Origin: Gnetum montanum
Lineage: Eukaryota > Streptophyta > Gnetopsida > Gnetales > Gnetaceae
Reading direction: 5' to 3'
Assembly: GCA_015680685.1 (NCBI GenBank)
Contig: MNCI01018059.1
Location: 1,238,207 to 1,302,206, forward strand
DNA: 64,000 bases
Part shown: positions 48,865-59,507 of the stretch, one piece after another
How the letters are laid out: the number at the start of each line of letters is the position of its first letter
Numbering within the stretch: position 1 is the stretch's first letter
Position numbers and translations under genes: made by a program
Notes under the pieces: model-generated
Database searches by the model: none
Told to the model about the DNA's origin: nothing
What the model saw: the letters and a program-made list of their open reading frames with translations, nothing else

Positions 48865-49440
48865 AATTTCTTAGAATTATTAATGCTTATCAAAGGAAAA
48901 TTTAAATACATGATCATACCAAGAGAGCCTATCTACAAACAAGTAGTTATAAACTTTTATCAGTAAAGTCAATCTTTGGAAAACCAAAACACTAGCCTTT
49001 ATATTGGAGTTATTGAGGTTGAGCATGGCGAACATGTTATAAATGACCATGTGAGTGAAACTACAAAAATAAATCATGTCTTTCATACATATTCCACCCA
49101 ACCCTATCAAACTTCTAAAGAAGGTGGAGAAATCTACGAAGACACATTACCTTATCATCAACACAATGGATTTCTTTTGGATGACCCACCATCTTTAAGG
49201 GAGGACAAAGATACAAATGATATCCCAACCATCAAAACATTAGAAGGTGTGCTAGATTTTGATGATGACATATCCCTTGAACATATTTCTGGAGAAGTTT
49301 TATTATATGACTTACAAAAACTTAAACCTATTAGACCCAAGATTGAAACTAGGATAAAAGAAGAACTTGATGAACTTCTAGGGTCTAAAATTATTCATCT
49401 TACAAAACATTTAAATTTAGTTCCTGATAGAAAATGAACA
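48865..49440 (+). pseudogene. Protease-RT spacer of A2
   Basis: Open from 48976 to 49437 (153 codons), acidic. Homologous to the sequence at the very start of the window. Ends DELLGSKIIHLTKHLNLVPD. Confidence 0.65.
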
Positions 49441-49762
49441 AGAAAACCAAGATTATGTCTTGATTTTCGTAATCTTAAGCATCAATAAATTGTTAGATGA
49501 TGGCTTGACAAGAAACATGTAGGTAAAATCATTAAAGTAGGATATCAAGTCCTAAAAAGAGGTAGAGCATTTGGTCAAACAAGTCTTCAAACTAAGTTTT
49601 CCCCTATGTGGTCAAGCCCATTCCGAGTTACAGAGGTCATTGGCCCTAATGTGTACAAAATTGCTGATGTGCAAGGACTTAGGTTACATAGAAATTTCAA
49701 TGCATTTCATCTAAAGTATTTCTACTCGGGTGCCCAATGTGGACACTTGGTAGATTCTTAGT
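49441..49762 (+). pseudogene. RT/integrase deletion junction of A2
   Basis: RLCLDFRNLK, the RT start, is followed within about 30 bases by DKKHVGK, GYQVLKRGRAF, RVTEVIGPNVYKI and HRNFNAFHLKYFYSGA, the integrase C-terminus. The same junction occurs at about 275-300 in A1. Confidence 0.8.
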
Positions 49763-51076
49763 TGCATGCTTTCTTCTCCTTTACCATGCATTTCTTTTGT
49801 ATATAGTTTCATTTTCATATTTTCTTTGCATTTTCATCAACTCTTTCTTAGCATATTGGTTTTAGTTTGGTTTCACTTTTCATATGATTTTAGTAATCAT
49901 TATGGTCATTTGAGTTACTAGGTGTTGGGTCATCATAACACCATTGGAAAATAATGTAAGCATAATGTTATATATAATATTTCTTATTGCTATCTCCTTT
50001 ATATGGTATATTTCAATAATGCTATGATTCTTCCCAGTCAATTTCAAGGTTTTAGTTTTTTAGTTACGTTGGATTATGGAGGATGGGATTTATGCTACTT
50101 ATCATGTAATCATCATGATCATGTGAGTGTAGGATATGTGAAGTTGGAGAATGGTTAGCCTCAATCACTAGGTAACCTTGGAAAATTTCATTTTCCCTCT
50201 CCTAAGCCCTAGCCCTCAAGTGTGATGATCCATGGCTACCCTGTGATCAATGGGGTGAAGTGTGTTCATCTCCATTTGTGAACCCTTAGCCACCCAAAAG
50301 ACCTGCTATGATGTCATCAGATTGTAATTAAAGGCACATGCATGAGGGTTGAACTACACCATGGGCAAAGTTCCAAAAGGACCGTGTTCTTTGGCAGTGT
50401 AGTTAATCAACCAAACTCGTGTTGGAATTTCTACCTTAAGAATGAAGTACACCATGAGCAAAGTTTTCTCAAGAAAAAAATAGAAAAAAAAAAGAATGAG
50501 GATCATGTTCATTGGCAGTGTAATAAGTTCTTGAGTGTGATTAGGTCTTGCACCAATCCTCACCATAGCCTCCATTTTCCTTTTTAAATCTATTTTCCTA
50601 AAATTCATTAAAAAAAAAAGAAAAGAAAATAATCCCTTTTTCACCCATTCCCTTTTTAAAAAACCCAAGGAAAAATCTAAAAGTTATGACCAGCCACAAT
50701 CTAACATGAGCCTATGCTCCTCATTAACTTTAGTATAGGTCTTGTGCTCAAAGTAGTCCACATGCTTTTGACTTTTACCTTGTGAGAAGATTGGGAATGC
50801 GATTTTAGTTATATTTTAATTATACATATATAATATATAAAAATTATATATTTAGAATTTGATTAAATAAGATGGTGTCGTAAGGGTGGCCCATGTGTAG
50901 TTCTTTTTTGATTATATGGTTATCTTAATCATGTTTATATTATTATAGTTTGCTTTCAAGTTTTAATTTGTTTGTGTTTTATAATGTTTTTGATTCTCTA
51001 TCTATTACATTATTTTAAAATTTCTATGGTTTCGCTATTCCTTGTACTTGTATGCAATTAAGGCTTGGGGGCTAAG
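49763..51076 (+). other. 3' non-coding region and polypurine tract of A2
   Basis: No ORF of note. Polypurine tract GGCTTGGGGGCTAAG at 51062-51076. The part from about 50330 is the segment that also follows the 3' LTR at 53633 because A2 sits inside A3. Confidence 0.7.
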
Positions 51077-53632
51077 TGTTGATCTCAACCTCACTCATGC
51101 TAGGCATGGGGCCATAATAAATAGTATCAATCTTCAACAATATCTTCTTTTATGAGTACACTATAAACATCTAATGGTTGCTTTCTTTTTCTCAAAATCC
51201 TTGGCTTAATTTTAAATTGCACACTTATCTTTGTACCTAAAGACCACCACAAAATATGGAAATGGAAATCAAATATAACGTACTTGAACCATTATCTGCA
51301 ATGGTGTGGAATCTTTCCATGTTTGATAATGGCCTTTAAGCCTTGTTTCCTGGATACTTTCAATCACATAATGATCTTGTTGACCAATCTTTTAATCTAG
51401 AATGTCATGCAATGACTATAATGCTCAATTCTAGTGATTGGAGAGTTATATTTTGGTCTTTATTATTTTTTGGTAAAGTATATGAAAATGAAATGTCCAA
51501 ACAATCTATTTATTTTACCATTAGAAAACTTTAGTTGATTTCTTCAAGTAATTCTAAATTCTACCCATCGATTGTCCTCATGGCTTGTTGAGAAACATGA
51601 ACATTTAAGTGTGCTTCTGTTATCTAGCATTTATATTTGGTTGGGTTACGTGATGGTTAGATTTCTTTGTGAATTATAATGCACTACATGCATCCTGTCG
51701 GTAAAACATGTATGCCAATAATGTTGTAGCAAAATCAAAGGGTCCTCTCTCCATATCTATACTAGGGAAACTCGTAGGATTGTACAATGCCTAGCTCAAG
51801 TATGGAAAACTACCACAGAAAAGCCTTATAACGCCTATAATTAGCTTGGCCAAGAACGACTGTTAGACCTTACCTTGCATATCAAATAAACTCCACTAGC
51901 CCTAAAATTTTGTAGGATCTAGGGCTTTGTCAGGTGTTTTCTTCCAATGGCACACTTCTGAAAAAGGGGGAAATTTGCAAAAAATTGTAGCTGGCAAAAA
52001 AATTAACAGCCATTGCTTGGTTTGGACTTAAAGTCTTCTACAATGGCTATGTTGAATTCAACTTGGTCTATAATATTTAGAAATCGTGGTGGCGTTCATG
52101 GCTAAACGTGGCTACAGTTATAATGGCAATTACGAGGGTGGGCATTACATTCACAATGGACATGCACAAGTAACTGTCAAGGGAGAAAAATTGACGAGGT
52201 GGACATGGGTAGTGGGAGTTACAAAAGGGTCGTAACTAATGTAGGTGGTGGCAAGTGTTATGGGCATAACTAATGCCAAACATGGTGACATTCATGGATG
52301 GGGCCTTACATGCTAGACATGGGTGTTACTGACCTATAGTGGCTATAAAAGGCATGGCAAACATTGGAGGGGGGACACTCAGCACTAGCCGAGATCCAGG
52401 GCCAGCCAAGAAACCAACAAATGGTAGTTTCTTTTTCCTCTACAATAGTAGGTAGTCTTCTCTCACTAGTAACAATGATGCACGGACACCAGCAATGGCA
52501 AGGTAGAGCGGGTGCATTTTTCTATCAGGAAAATCAGAGGAGAAGATGGTGGTTTCTTCCTTCCTTTTTTTTCTTGGTGCAGTCGATAGCCTTTTCTCTC
52601 TCCTTGCACAAAACGATGACCCATGGTAATCTCTCTCTCTAACAATGTTTGTAAGTGATGATAACAATGGTGTAGGTTTGTAGCAAACATGGCAGCAATC
52701 ATGGCAAAACAACAACAGCTATTTCTTGCTACACAGTTCATGTAACAGCGATGATGTATGGTATACCTAGGGCCTCCCCTTCCTTAGATATTGGAGAATT
52801 AGTAGGGAGAAAACCTATAGGTAATGGTTTCTTTCTTCTCTTTTTGGCTGATGGTGGCATCTGCGGGAAAGATGACAACACATACACACACACACACTCT
52901 CTCTCTTCATAGGGTAACGGGCAAACTCCTCTCTTTTCCACCAACATGCAACAATAGTCAGCAACTACAACAAGTGATCTCTCTTGGTGGCAAGGTTCTC
53001 TTTTCTTTCCTAGCAGTGTAGTAAGCGTGCAAACAACACACAAATCTACTCCCTCTCTCTCCACTATGTGACATGAAAGAAGCACATGGTAATGTCTAGT
53101 AGATAGTAGCAGGCATCCTCCTCTCTTTCCCCCAACACACGATGGTAGTCAATAATTGTAGTAGGTGATCTCTCTCAGTGATAGGGTTCTCTTTTCTTTC
53201 ACAACAGTGTAGCAAGTGCATAAACAGTGTGTGGATCTGCTCCCTCTTTCTCTAGTACACAGCACAACAGAAGCACATAATAGTATAGAGCAAACAACAA
53301 CGACATCCCCCTGTCTCTCCCTCATCAAGCCACAGTCGCAGTTTTCCTGCCTAGTAGTGGGTACCACCAATAGTGATGGACCAGTGGCACCAGTGAGATT
53401 AGGAAAAATTTATTTATTTATAGTTACTTATTGTATTTTTGAATTCAAGACAATCATTTAATTTAAGTTTCTGATTTTTAGATTGGTTCACTGTTTTAAA
53501 ATATCACATAGCCCTTTACAACTAAGACTATTTCTGGGTTTCCGTACCCATATGGGAGGTGCCCTAAGCAATAGTCTCCTCAAACAATTTTTTTCCCCAA
53601 GTGTTGGTGCATCCAAATTTTATGCTTCAACA
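51077..53632 (+). repeat. 3' LTR of A2
   Basis: 2556 bp. Starts TGTTGATCTCAACC and ends TATGCTTCAACA. TATA box 52344-52352, tandem CT-rich units from about 52936 and 53119. Divergence from the 5' LTR is roughly a tenth by eye, so the insertion is fairly old. Confidence 0.85.
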
Positions 53633-53764
53633 TTTGTAAGTAACGGTAAATGCATGAGGGTTGCACTACACCATAAGCAAAGTTTTCGAGAGGATCTTAT
53701 TCTTTAGCAGTGTAGCTAATTTGCCAGACTCATTTGAAATTCCTACCTTAAGAGTGAAGTGAAT

Positions 53765-54981
53765 TGATGAAGTGATTACTCTAGTGGTTACTCTAGCAGT
53801 TACTCTACTAGTTATTCTAATTATTAGAGTCGTTACTCTATCAGTTACTTTAGCAATTATTCTAATTATTAAAGTGGTTACTCTAATTATTAGAGCAGTT
53901 ACTCCCAAGTCTATAAATATAGCGCCCAGGCGCACAATTAAGGGAAAGTTTTTAGCAGTCAAGTAGAGAAACTCTTGTAGTCTGTTTGAAAGATAGAATA
54001 TTTTCCAAGTGCCCGCAGTAGGAGGTCTAAGTGTGGATGGATCTTTATTCAAGCATTGATGTACCTAAGCACACCATTGTGTTGGCAATAAAGATGAGCT
54101 CTTTGATTCATCCTTGTAGTACTTGAGATTTGTTTTCTTACGCATTTCTTTTATTTTATTTTCTTATGCTTTTATTTTATTTTATTTTATTTTATGCATT
54201 TTACATTTATGTTATTAGTGTAGCAATTCATTTTGATCAATTAAGCGAATCATTAAATTACACAAGCACGACCCCTTCGAGCATACGTGTGACACTTGGT
54301 AGCTCAGAAACGACTAGCATTTGATAGCCCAACAATATTTGCATGAAGTTCAAGATGTGTTTGGGAAGTGGGAATGGTTACTTATGTTAGGCTAGATTAG
54401 ACCATAGTCTACTTAGCAATTAATTACTCTCACTTTCATTCTTATTTACTTATCTTTTATTTACTTTAATTGTTGATTATTTATTGTTGTCTATCTAGTT
54501 AATATTTCCTTTATCATCAATTACACTTCTTGTTGGTAATGCGAAATGAGTACAACTTAATCACGAACATTTAAGTGTAACTACTTGGTAACCCAATAGT
54601 GTATCTAGTAGTGCTCAAGTAATGTGTGCTTGGAAATCCCAAAAGTAGTACACAAGGTCCAAGATGCGTACAGATGATTAAGGATGGATGCTCATCGCAC
54701 TTAAGCTAGCTTAGATTTTACTTTATGTTATCTATTAGCTTAATCAAGATTGTTTTCCATTGTCTCTAAGAGTAGCCTAGTTTAGAATCACATCATACAC
54801 CTCACTCTGGACTAAACTAGACGTGACAAAGCAAATACTAGTCCAGGTAGGAAGAAAACAAACTGTGATCAACATATGATTTTCTAGGTGTCGCAACTAG
54901 TCCATCTGTAGAGTTCAACCGGATTGCACATACATGCTCCTATTCATATGGTTGAGCATAGGGGTATCTTGCTACTCATCA
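53765..54981 (+). repeat. 5' LTR of element D
   Basis: 1217 bp, TGAT...ATCA. U3 has direct repeats of GTTACTCTA with palindromes ACTCTAAT-T-ATTAGAGT. TATA box at 53911-53922, then GCGCCCAGGCGC and the lineage LTR core (53990-54120). The ORFs reading VTLIIR repeats are translations of the U3 repeat and not genes. Confidence 0.93.
53911..53922 (+). promoter_or_regulatory. TATA box of element D 5' LTR
   Basis: CTATAAATATAG just after the palindromic U3 repeats. The 3' LTR has the same at about 59675-59684. Confidence 0.65.
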
Positions 54982-54982
54982 T

Positions 54983-55000
54983 TGGCGCTGTTGTCAGGGA
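54983..55000 (+). other. Primer binding site of element D
   Basis: TGGCGCTGTTGTCAGGGA, three transitions away from the tRNA-Asp complement. Confidence 0.8.
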
Positions 55001-55115
55001 TGGTGCTAATTATCTAAATTAGTTATATCATACATGATCGCTATAATAGGGTACTAACAATATATCTTTCAGAAAAAGAAATTAAATTCAGTTAAGTCAC
55101 ACATAATTCACAACC

Positions 55116-57525
55116 ATGTCTCTTTCACAAGACAGTGATAACACAACATCTAGCAAGGCAATTCATTGAAGAATCAACGAAGAAGTGTGGAATACTCAAT
55201 CTTATGCAGGAGTTTCATATGTTCATAGACACCCCAACGTTACTCAAGGACTTTTGTCATCCAACTCAAACACCTCTAATGAAGATGGGACATCCTCTAG
55301 AATGAGTAGGCTCGTAAGGCCTAGGACCTTCTTAATGGGTAACAAGAGTACATCATGGAATGATTGGGAGACTTACAAAATTCATGAAAATTTTTTCAAT
55401 TCCCTCTCTTTCTCTACTCTTTCAACATCAAGTTGTGACACGAATGACTATTCCTCAAGGGGTTGGCATATAAATAAAAATCAAACCCACAGGCAAAGTC
55501 AAGAACACCAACATGAACAAAGACAACATCTTCCCAACTCATAAACTCATAACCTACCTAGTGATGATGAATCCCTGCTGGCCACTAAGAGCCTAATGCA
55601 TATACAAGAGGCTATTCAAATATCTCATAAGCATCATAAGGAAAGTCGTCTACCTAGGATTGACTTAAACAACTTTCCCAAGTTTTTAGGAGGCTATGAT
55701 TTAGACTCGCAACATCATTTACATGCCTTCTACGATGCTTGTGTATGAAAAAACATTGATAATGGGTGGCAAAGACTTAAGCTCTTCCCTATGACACTCG
55801 TTGGTCAAGCAAAAGTATGGTATAGGTCTTTAAAGTCAAAATCAATTCATCGTTAGCCCACAATGGTAGAACTCTTCAATGAAAGATATCAAACCTATGC
55901 AAGAGTGGAAACAAGGGCAACATGAACCCTTGGACATGGCCTTAGAAAGATACTACTCTTTGTTAAACAAATGCCTAGGCCATGGGTTCTCCAAGGAAAG
56001 GCTAATGTATCACATCATGGATGGGCTCCATACTGAAACAAGGGAGACCCTAGAGATGTATGCCCAAGGCCAATATATGAACTACAAACCCATCAATTCC
56101 AAGAGCTTATTAAGCAGGTAGAAAAAGAAGAAGGAGAACTAGCCAAATGGGAGAATGTTGAAAAATATCAACTGGACCAAACTCTTGAAGTAACAAAGGT
56201 CCATAATCATAAAGAGGAGAAATCAACTCACCTTGAGGAGGTGGAACCATTTCTACCTTTGCCAATACTAAAATCACTAAATGAAATCAAGGCAAAGGTC
56301 AACAAGATGATAGAGTGGGTACATGAAAAATGTAGAGAATATGTAGACATTATTAGAGGGAGACCCACGCAAGATAACTTTGACAACCAAAACAAACAGA
56401 GGATACTAGACTTAGAAATAGGACAAAACACCATTCAACAAATAGAAAGAAGGGCTAAAAAATGAGGATAGGGGCTCAACCACAAAACATAAGTATCAAT
56501 GTGATGTTTGCCTGTACGATCACCCAAAAGGCCAATGCCCAATCTTGTCACATCTGCATGAGCATTAGGGAATAATGTTACATCCAGATTTTGTACAGAA
56601 GTACATGGTTGGGTGCATTCCTATTCCATAACTTTATGGGCAACCCCATAACTCATCGTACTATCTGTGGGCAAATTCTTACTAGCCTCATTATTATGCT
56701 CAACTGCTATGGCAAAACCCCTAGTCGTGGGGAAGGCCATCACCAAACAGGCCACACCCTTCATACTTTCCGAAACCAAGCGCTTATCATGTTCAATACC
56801 CTATTTCTTCAACTAGATCAACATCCTCTACTTCACCTCATTGTTATCACTCTCCTAAGTATCATCAACCCATGTTCTCTCCTACAAGATCACCACCTCA
56901 TGTTCCTTATACTTCTCCTTGCTCTCAATAACTCATCCTTCACCTCCTTCTACATCGCCACCAATAGTACCAAAAGGTTTTGCACCACAACACCAACCCA
57001 CGAACATTACTTGTGCTACTACTGTCAACAACAGTGGGAGTCCTCCACAATGTTAGAAACGTCCTTTCTTTAGGCATGGCGATAGAAAGAGACAGCATGA
57101 TTCTAAAACCACTACATCCTCCAACTCAACACAAGCCCAACACTGTGATGCACCTTCCTCTTCAAACTCAATGCCTTCTATTGCCTTATCCAAGCCTCCA
57201 CCTCACACTCCAACATCTAGTGAATTCACCAATGTGAAGGGACACACAGATCCGTGCATACTACCATCTAGTCAAGGGTGTCATAGTGGATCAAATTTCC
57301 CTCATAATGTACACATATCATCTAACCTGCCCCTCTATGCCTTCTATAATCAAGTGTGTGATCAAAAATTTCTCTACCTAGCCACCGTACCACCAATAGA
57401 CACCCAGTGGTTGGGGCATGATAGACCCCTAACATTTCATACATGCATGAATCCTATTCATCCACTTATTAATCCTAGCCTTGACCAAATGTTTAGTCAT
57501 GGGGATCACCCCCCATTCTAATTTC
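55116..57525 (+). pseudogene. gag of element D
   Basis: From ATG 55116 (MSLSQDSDN). After a stop the frame continues from 55185 (Ser/Asn-rich head). Next is the lineage gag core at 55630-55900 (LPRIDLNNFPKFLGGYDLD, AKVWYRSLKSKSI), then ERYYSLLNKCLGHGF in ORF 55879-56121. Helical Lys/Glu-rich 56110-56465 follows. The Cys/His motif CDVCLYDHPKGQCP is at about 56500-56545. The Pro/His/Thr-rich tail in other frames runs to 57521. About six stops or frameshifts break it despite the young LTRs, so the copied parent was already defective. Confidence 0.8.
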
Positions 57526-57539
57526 TAAGATCCTTAAGT

Positions 57540-58860
57540 GTGTTTTGACTTTTCTTTTTACACATTTTTGGTTTTAAAACTTTTTATTTTCATATTCTTT
57601 GTTTTACATCTTTTTATTGTTCAGGATTATTGATCTTTTCTAAGTTTTTGTTTTACACCATCATTAGTATATTTAATATTTCTTGGATACTCTTTCACTT
57701 TCTTCTATATTCTCTTATGTTTGGTATAATTCTATATTCTTTTTGCTAATAAGGTGCTAGGTATCATGGTAATGCATTACTCGATGGTGGTATGTTTCAT
57801 TTGTAATTTGATTGTTGATGTTTAGTTTCTAATTTTGATGGTTGTTACTGATGACTAGGACATGGTTTCTTTTCATGTAATAGGCAGTGAGTCCACATCA
57901 TCCATTCATCCACTTACTCTATGATTTTCCTTGTTTTGGAAGCATGCAATCTCTTTTTCATTAATGCAACTTTAATAAATTGGTGACTTGTGTAGTTTTC
58001 AAAATTGGGAATGAATCAAAGGTTTGGATAGGGTGTGACTTCAAAGGAATGCATTGTTCTTTGTGTTTTTCTATTTTCCTATGTGTAGGAGTGTTCTCGT
58101 CAGCTTCTTACTGTTCCACATTATTTCAAAATAGGAAGTCAAATAAGTCCTTGCATGGTGTGGTCCTCATCACAAAAAAAAAGATGAGGATTCAAAACAC
58201 ACCCCTTGGATAAAGTAAATGCAAAAATCACATGGATCTTTGCATAGTGTGGTTCCCATGCAAAAAAAAAACATGGGAATTCAAAGTACACCCCTTAGAT
58301 GAAATAAAAGGGCTACAAGCACTGGTTATGAGACTTGTCTTGTCTCCTCTAACTAAGGCCCTTTCACACTTCCTACCTTCTCTCCTATTTGGAACGGTGG
58401 TTGTTTTGTGGGAGCATTCTTGTGTCTCAGGGGATGGACTTGCCTTAGAATGTCGATGCGAAGTCACTGAAAGTGGTTGGTTTTGATCTGGACTGAGGAC
58501 GAATCCTACCAAGTCATTTAATCACAAACTCCACAAGGGACTGTATGTGACCATAATTAGGAACTCCATTCCACTCTCTCTGTCATCCATCTATGCTTTC
58601 CATGTCTCACCTCGCTGCCGGTTTCATGTTTTGATTCAATGTTCTGGTTTGATGTGTTTAGTTTCTCAGTCAGTTACTTTCGGGTTTTTGCACTTAACTT
58701 TCTATAATCATTAATCATCCATGGAGCCCACAGACTCCTTGGTTTGAAGTTATGCAAGAGCATAAAAGGCCTTTGCTTGGTTTGGGGAGGACCCACTTGC
58801 ATATCTTCTGGTTTGGTTAAGTTAAGTTCTTTACCCTTAGACATTGTTATAGTCAATTTT
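57540..58860 (+). other. Shared non-coding module of element D
   Basis: Collinear with the modules in C and B. T-rich head with TTTACACATTTTT units, two tandem copies of the conserved hairpin (58155-58204 and 58243-58295), GCTACAAGCACTGGTTATGA (58312-58331) and GGGGAGGACCCACTTGCAT (about 58784-58802). ORFs at 57980 and 58232 are broken in the sister copies. Confidence 0.75.
58155..58295 (+). other. Duplicated conserved hairpin, element D
   Basis: First copy: TCCTCATC (58164-58171) with GATGAGGA (58183-58190). Second: TTCCCATG (58253-58260) with CATGGGAA (58272-58279). Each encloses an A-run loop and is followed by TTCAAA(A/G)(C/T)ACACCCCTT. Confidence 0.75.
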
Positions 58861-58986
58861 TTTTATTTACCCCATCTATGTCATCCAAATTGTATGCACC
58901 TTCACAATTGTTTATAATGAATTCCTTTTTATTGTTGTGAATACCCTCTTTCCACTACTCCTTGTGTCAAACTTTCTCTGAATTTT

Positions 58987-59319
58987 ATGCATCGATTCTA
59001 TTATTTAACCCATTCGGCAGTCTTTTCACCAACAATATCAAGCAAGAAATCTATCACAATCACAACTTGGCTAGATAAAATCATCGATGATACAAGGTAT
59101 TCAACCATTATTTATGTACTATTTATACTAATCCTTGGTTTTGTTGTGATTGTAATGGGAAGCATGGATTGGAAGCAGGACTGTCGTCACCAAGGAGGAT
59201 GCAACCATCCCACTTGCGAGAGATTGTTCATGACCGCTGGATCTCTTTTACCTCTCCCTCATTCTTCTATTGCCAAGAGGGGTTGGATGTCCTTTGGATC
59301 CGTTGGTGTTCTTTCCTGA
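58987..59319 (+). CDS. Small membrane protein ORF of element D
   Basis: Open for 110 codons near the 3' end of the element, where env-like ORFs lie in related plant elements. A hydrophobic segment YVLFILILGFVVIVMGSM (about residues 43-60) looks like one transmembrane helix. It is followed by a Cys/His-rich stretch (CRHQGGCNHPTC) that could bind a metal. Whether it is translated is unknown. It could also be the remnant of a longer ORF. Element C has a third ORF in a similar place, but I could not align them. Confidence 0.35.
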   Translation: MHRFYYLTHSAVFSPTISSKKSITITTWLDKIIDDTRYSTIIYVLFILILGFVVIVMGSMDWKQDCRHQGGCNHPTCERLFMTAGSLLPLPHSSIAKRGWMSFGSVGVLS

Positions 59320-59498
59320 TTTTCATGAACACCATTTTTGTACGTAATTATAATATCGTATGCTCGGGCACTTTTGTATTTGTCTATTTTCTCTATGTCA
59401 CTCTACATGTCAGTCAAATAAGTCCACATCCCCCTAATATATTTTGTAAAGAACTTATTCCTCTTCTTCTGTACTCGAGGACGAGTTTTTGTTCAGTC

Positions 59499-59507
59499 AT
59501 GGGGGTA
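59499..59507 (+). other. Polypurine tract of element D
   Basis: ATGGGGGTA immediately before the LTR, preceded by the lineage block TTTTGTAAAGAACT. Confidence 0.75.

Larger units (their letters stand above)
43783..53632 (+). mobile_element. Family A gypsy retrotransposon A2, internally deleted
   Basis: A 9.85-kb element with LTRs 43783-46322 and 51077-53632, flanked by CTTGT (43778-43782) and TTTGT (53633-53637), one mismatch. It has gag, protease and the protease-RT spacer, then an abrupt jump to the integrase C-terminus. RT, RNase H and the integrase core are deleted. It is inserted into A3 between two segments that are continuous in A2's own internal region, which confirms the target site. 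Confidence 0.85.
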
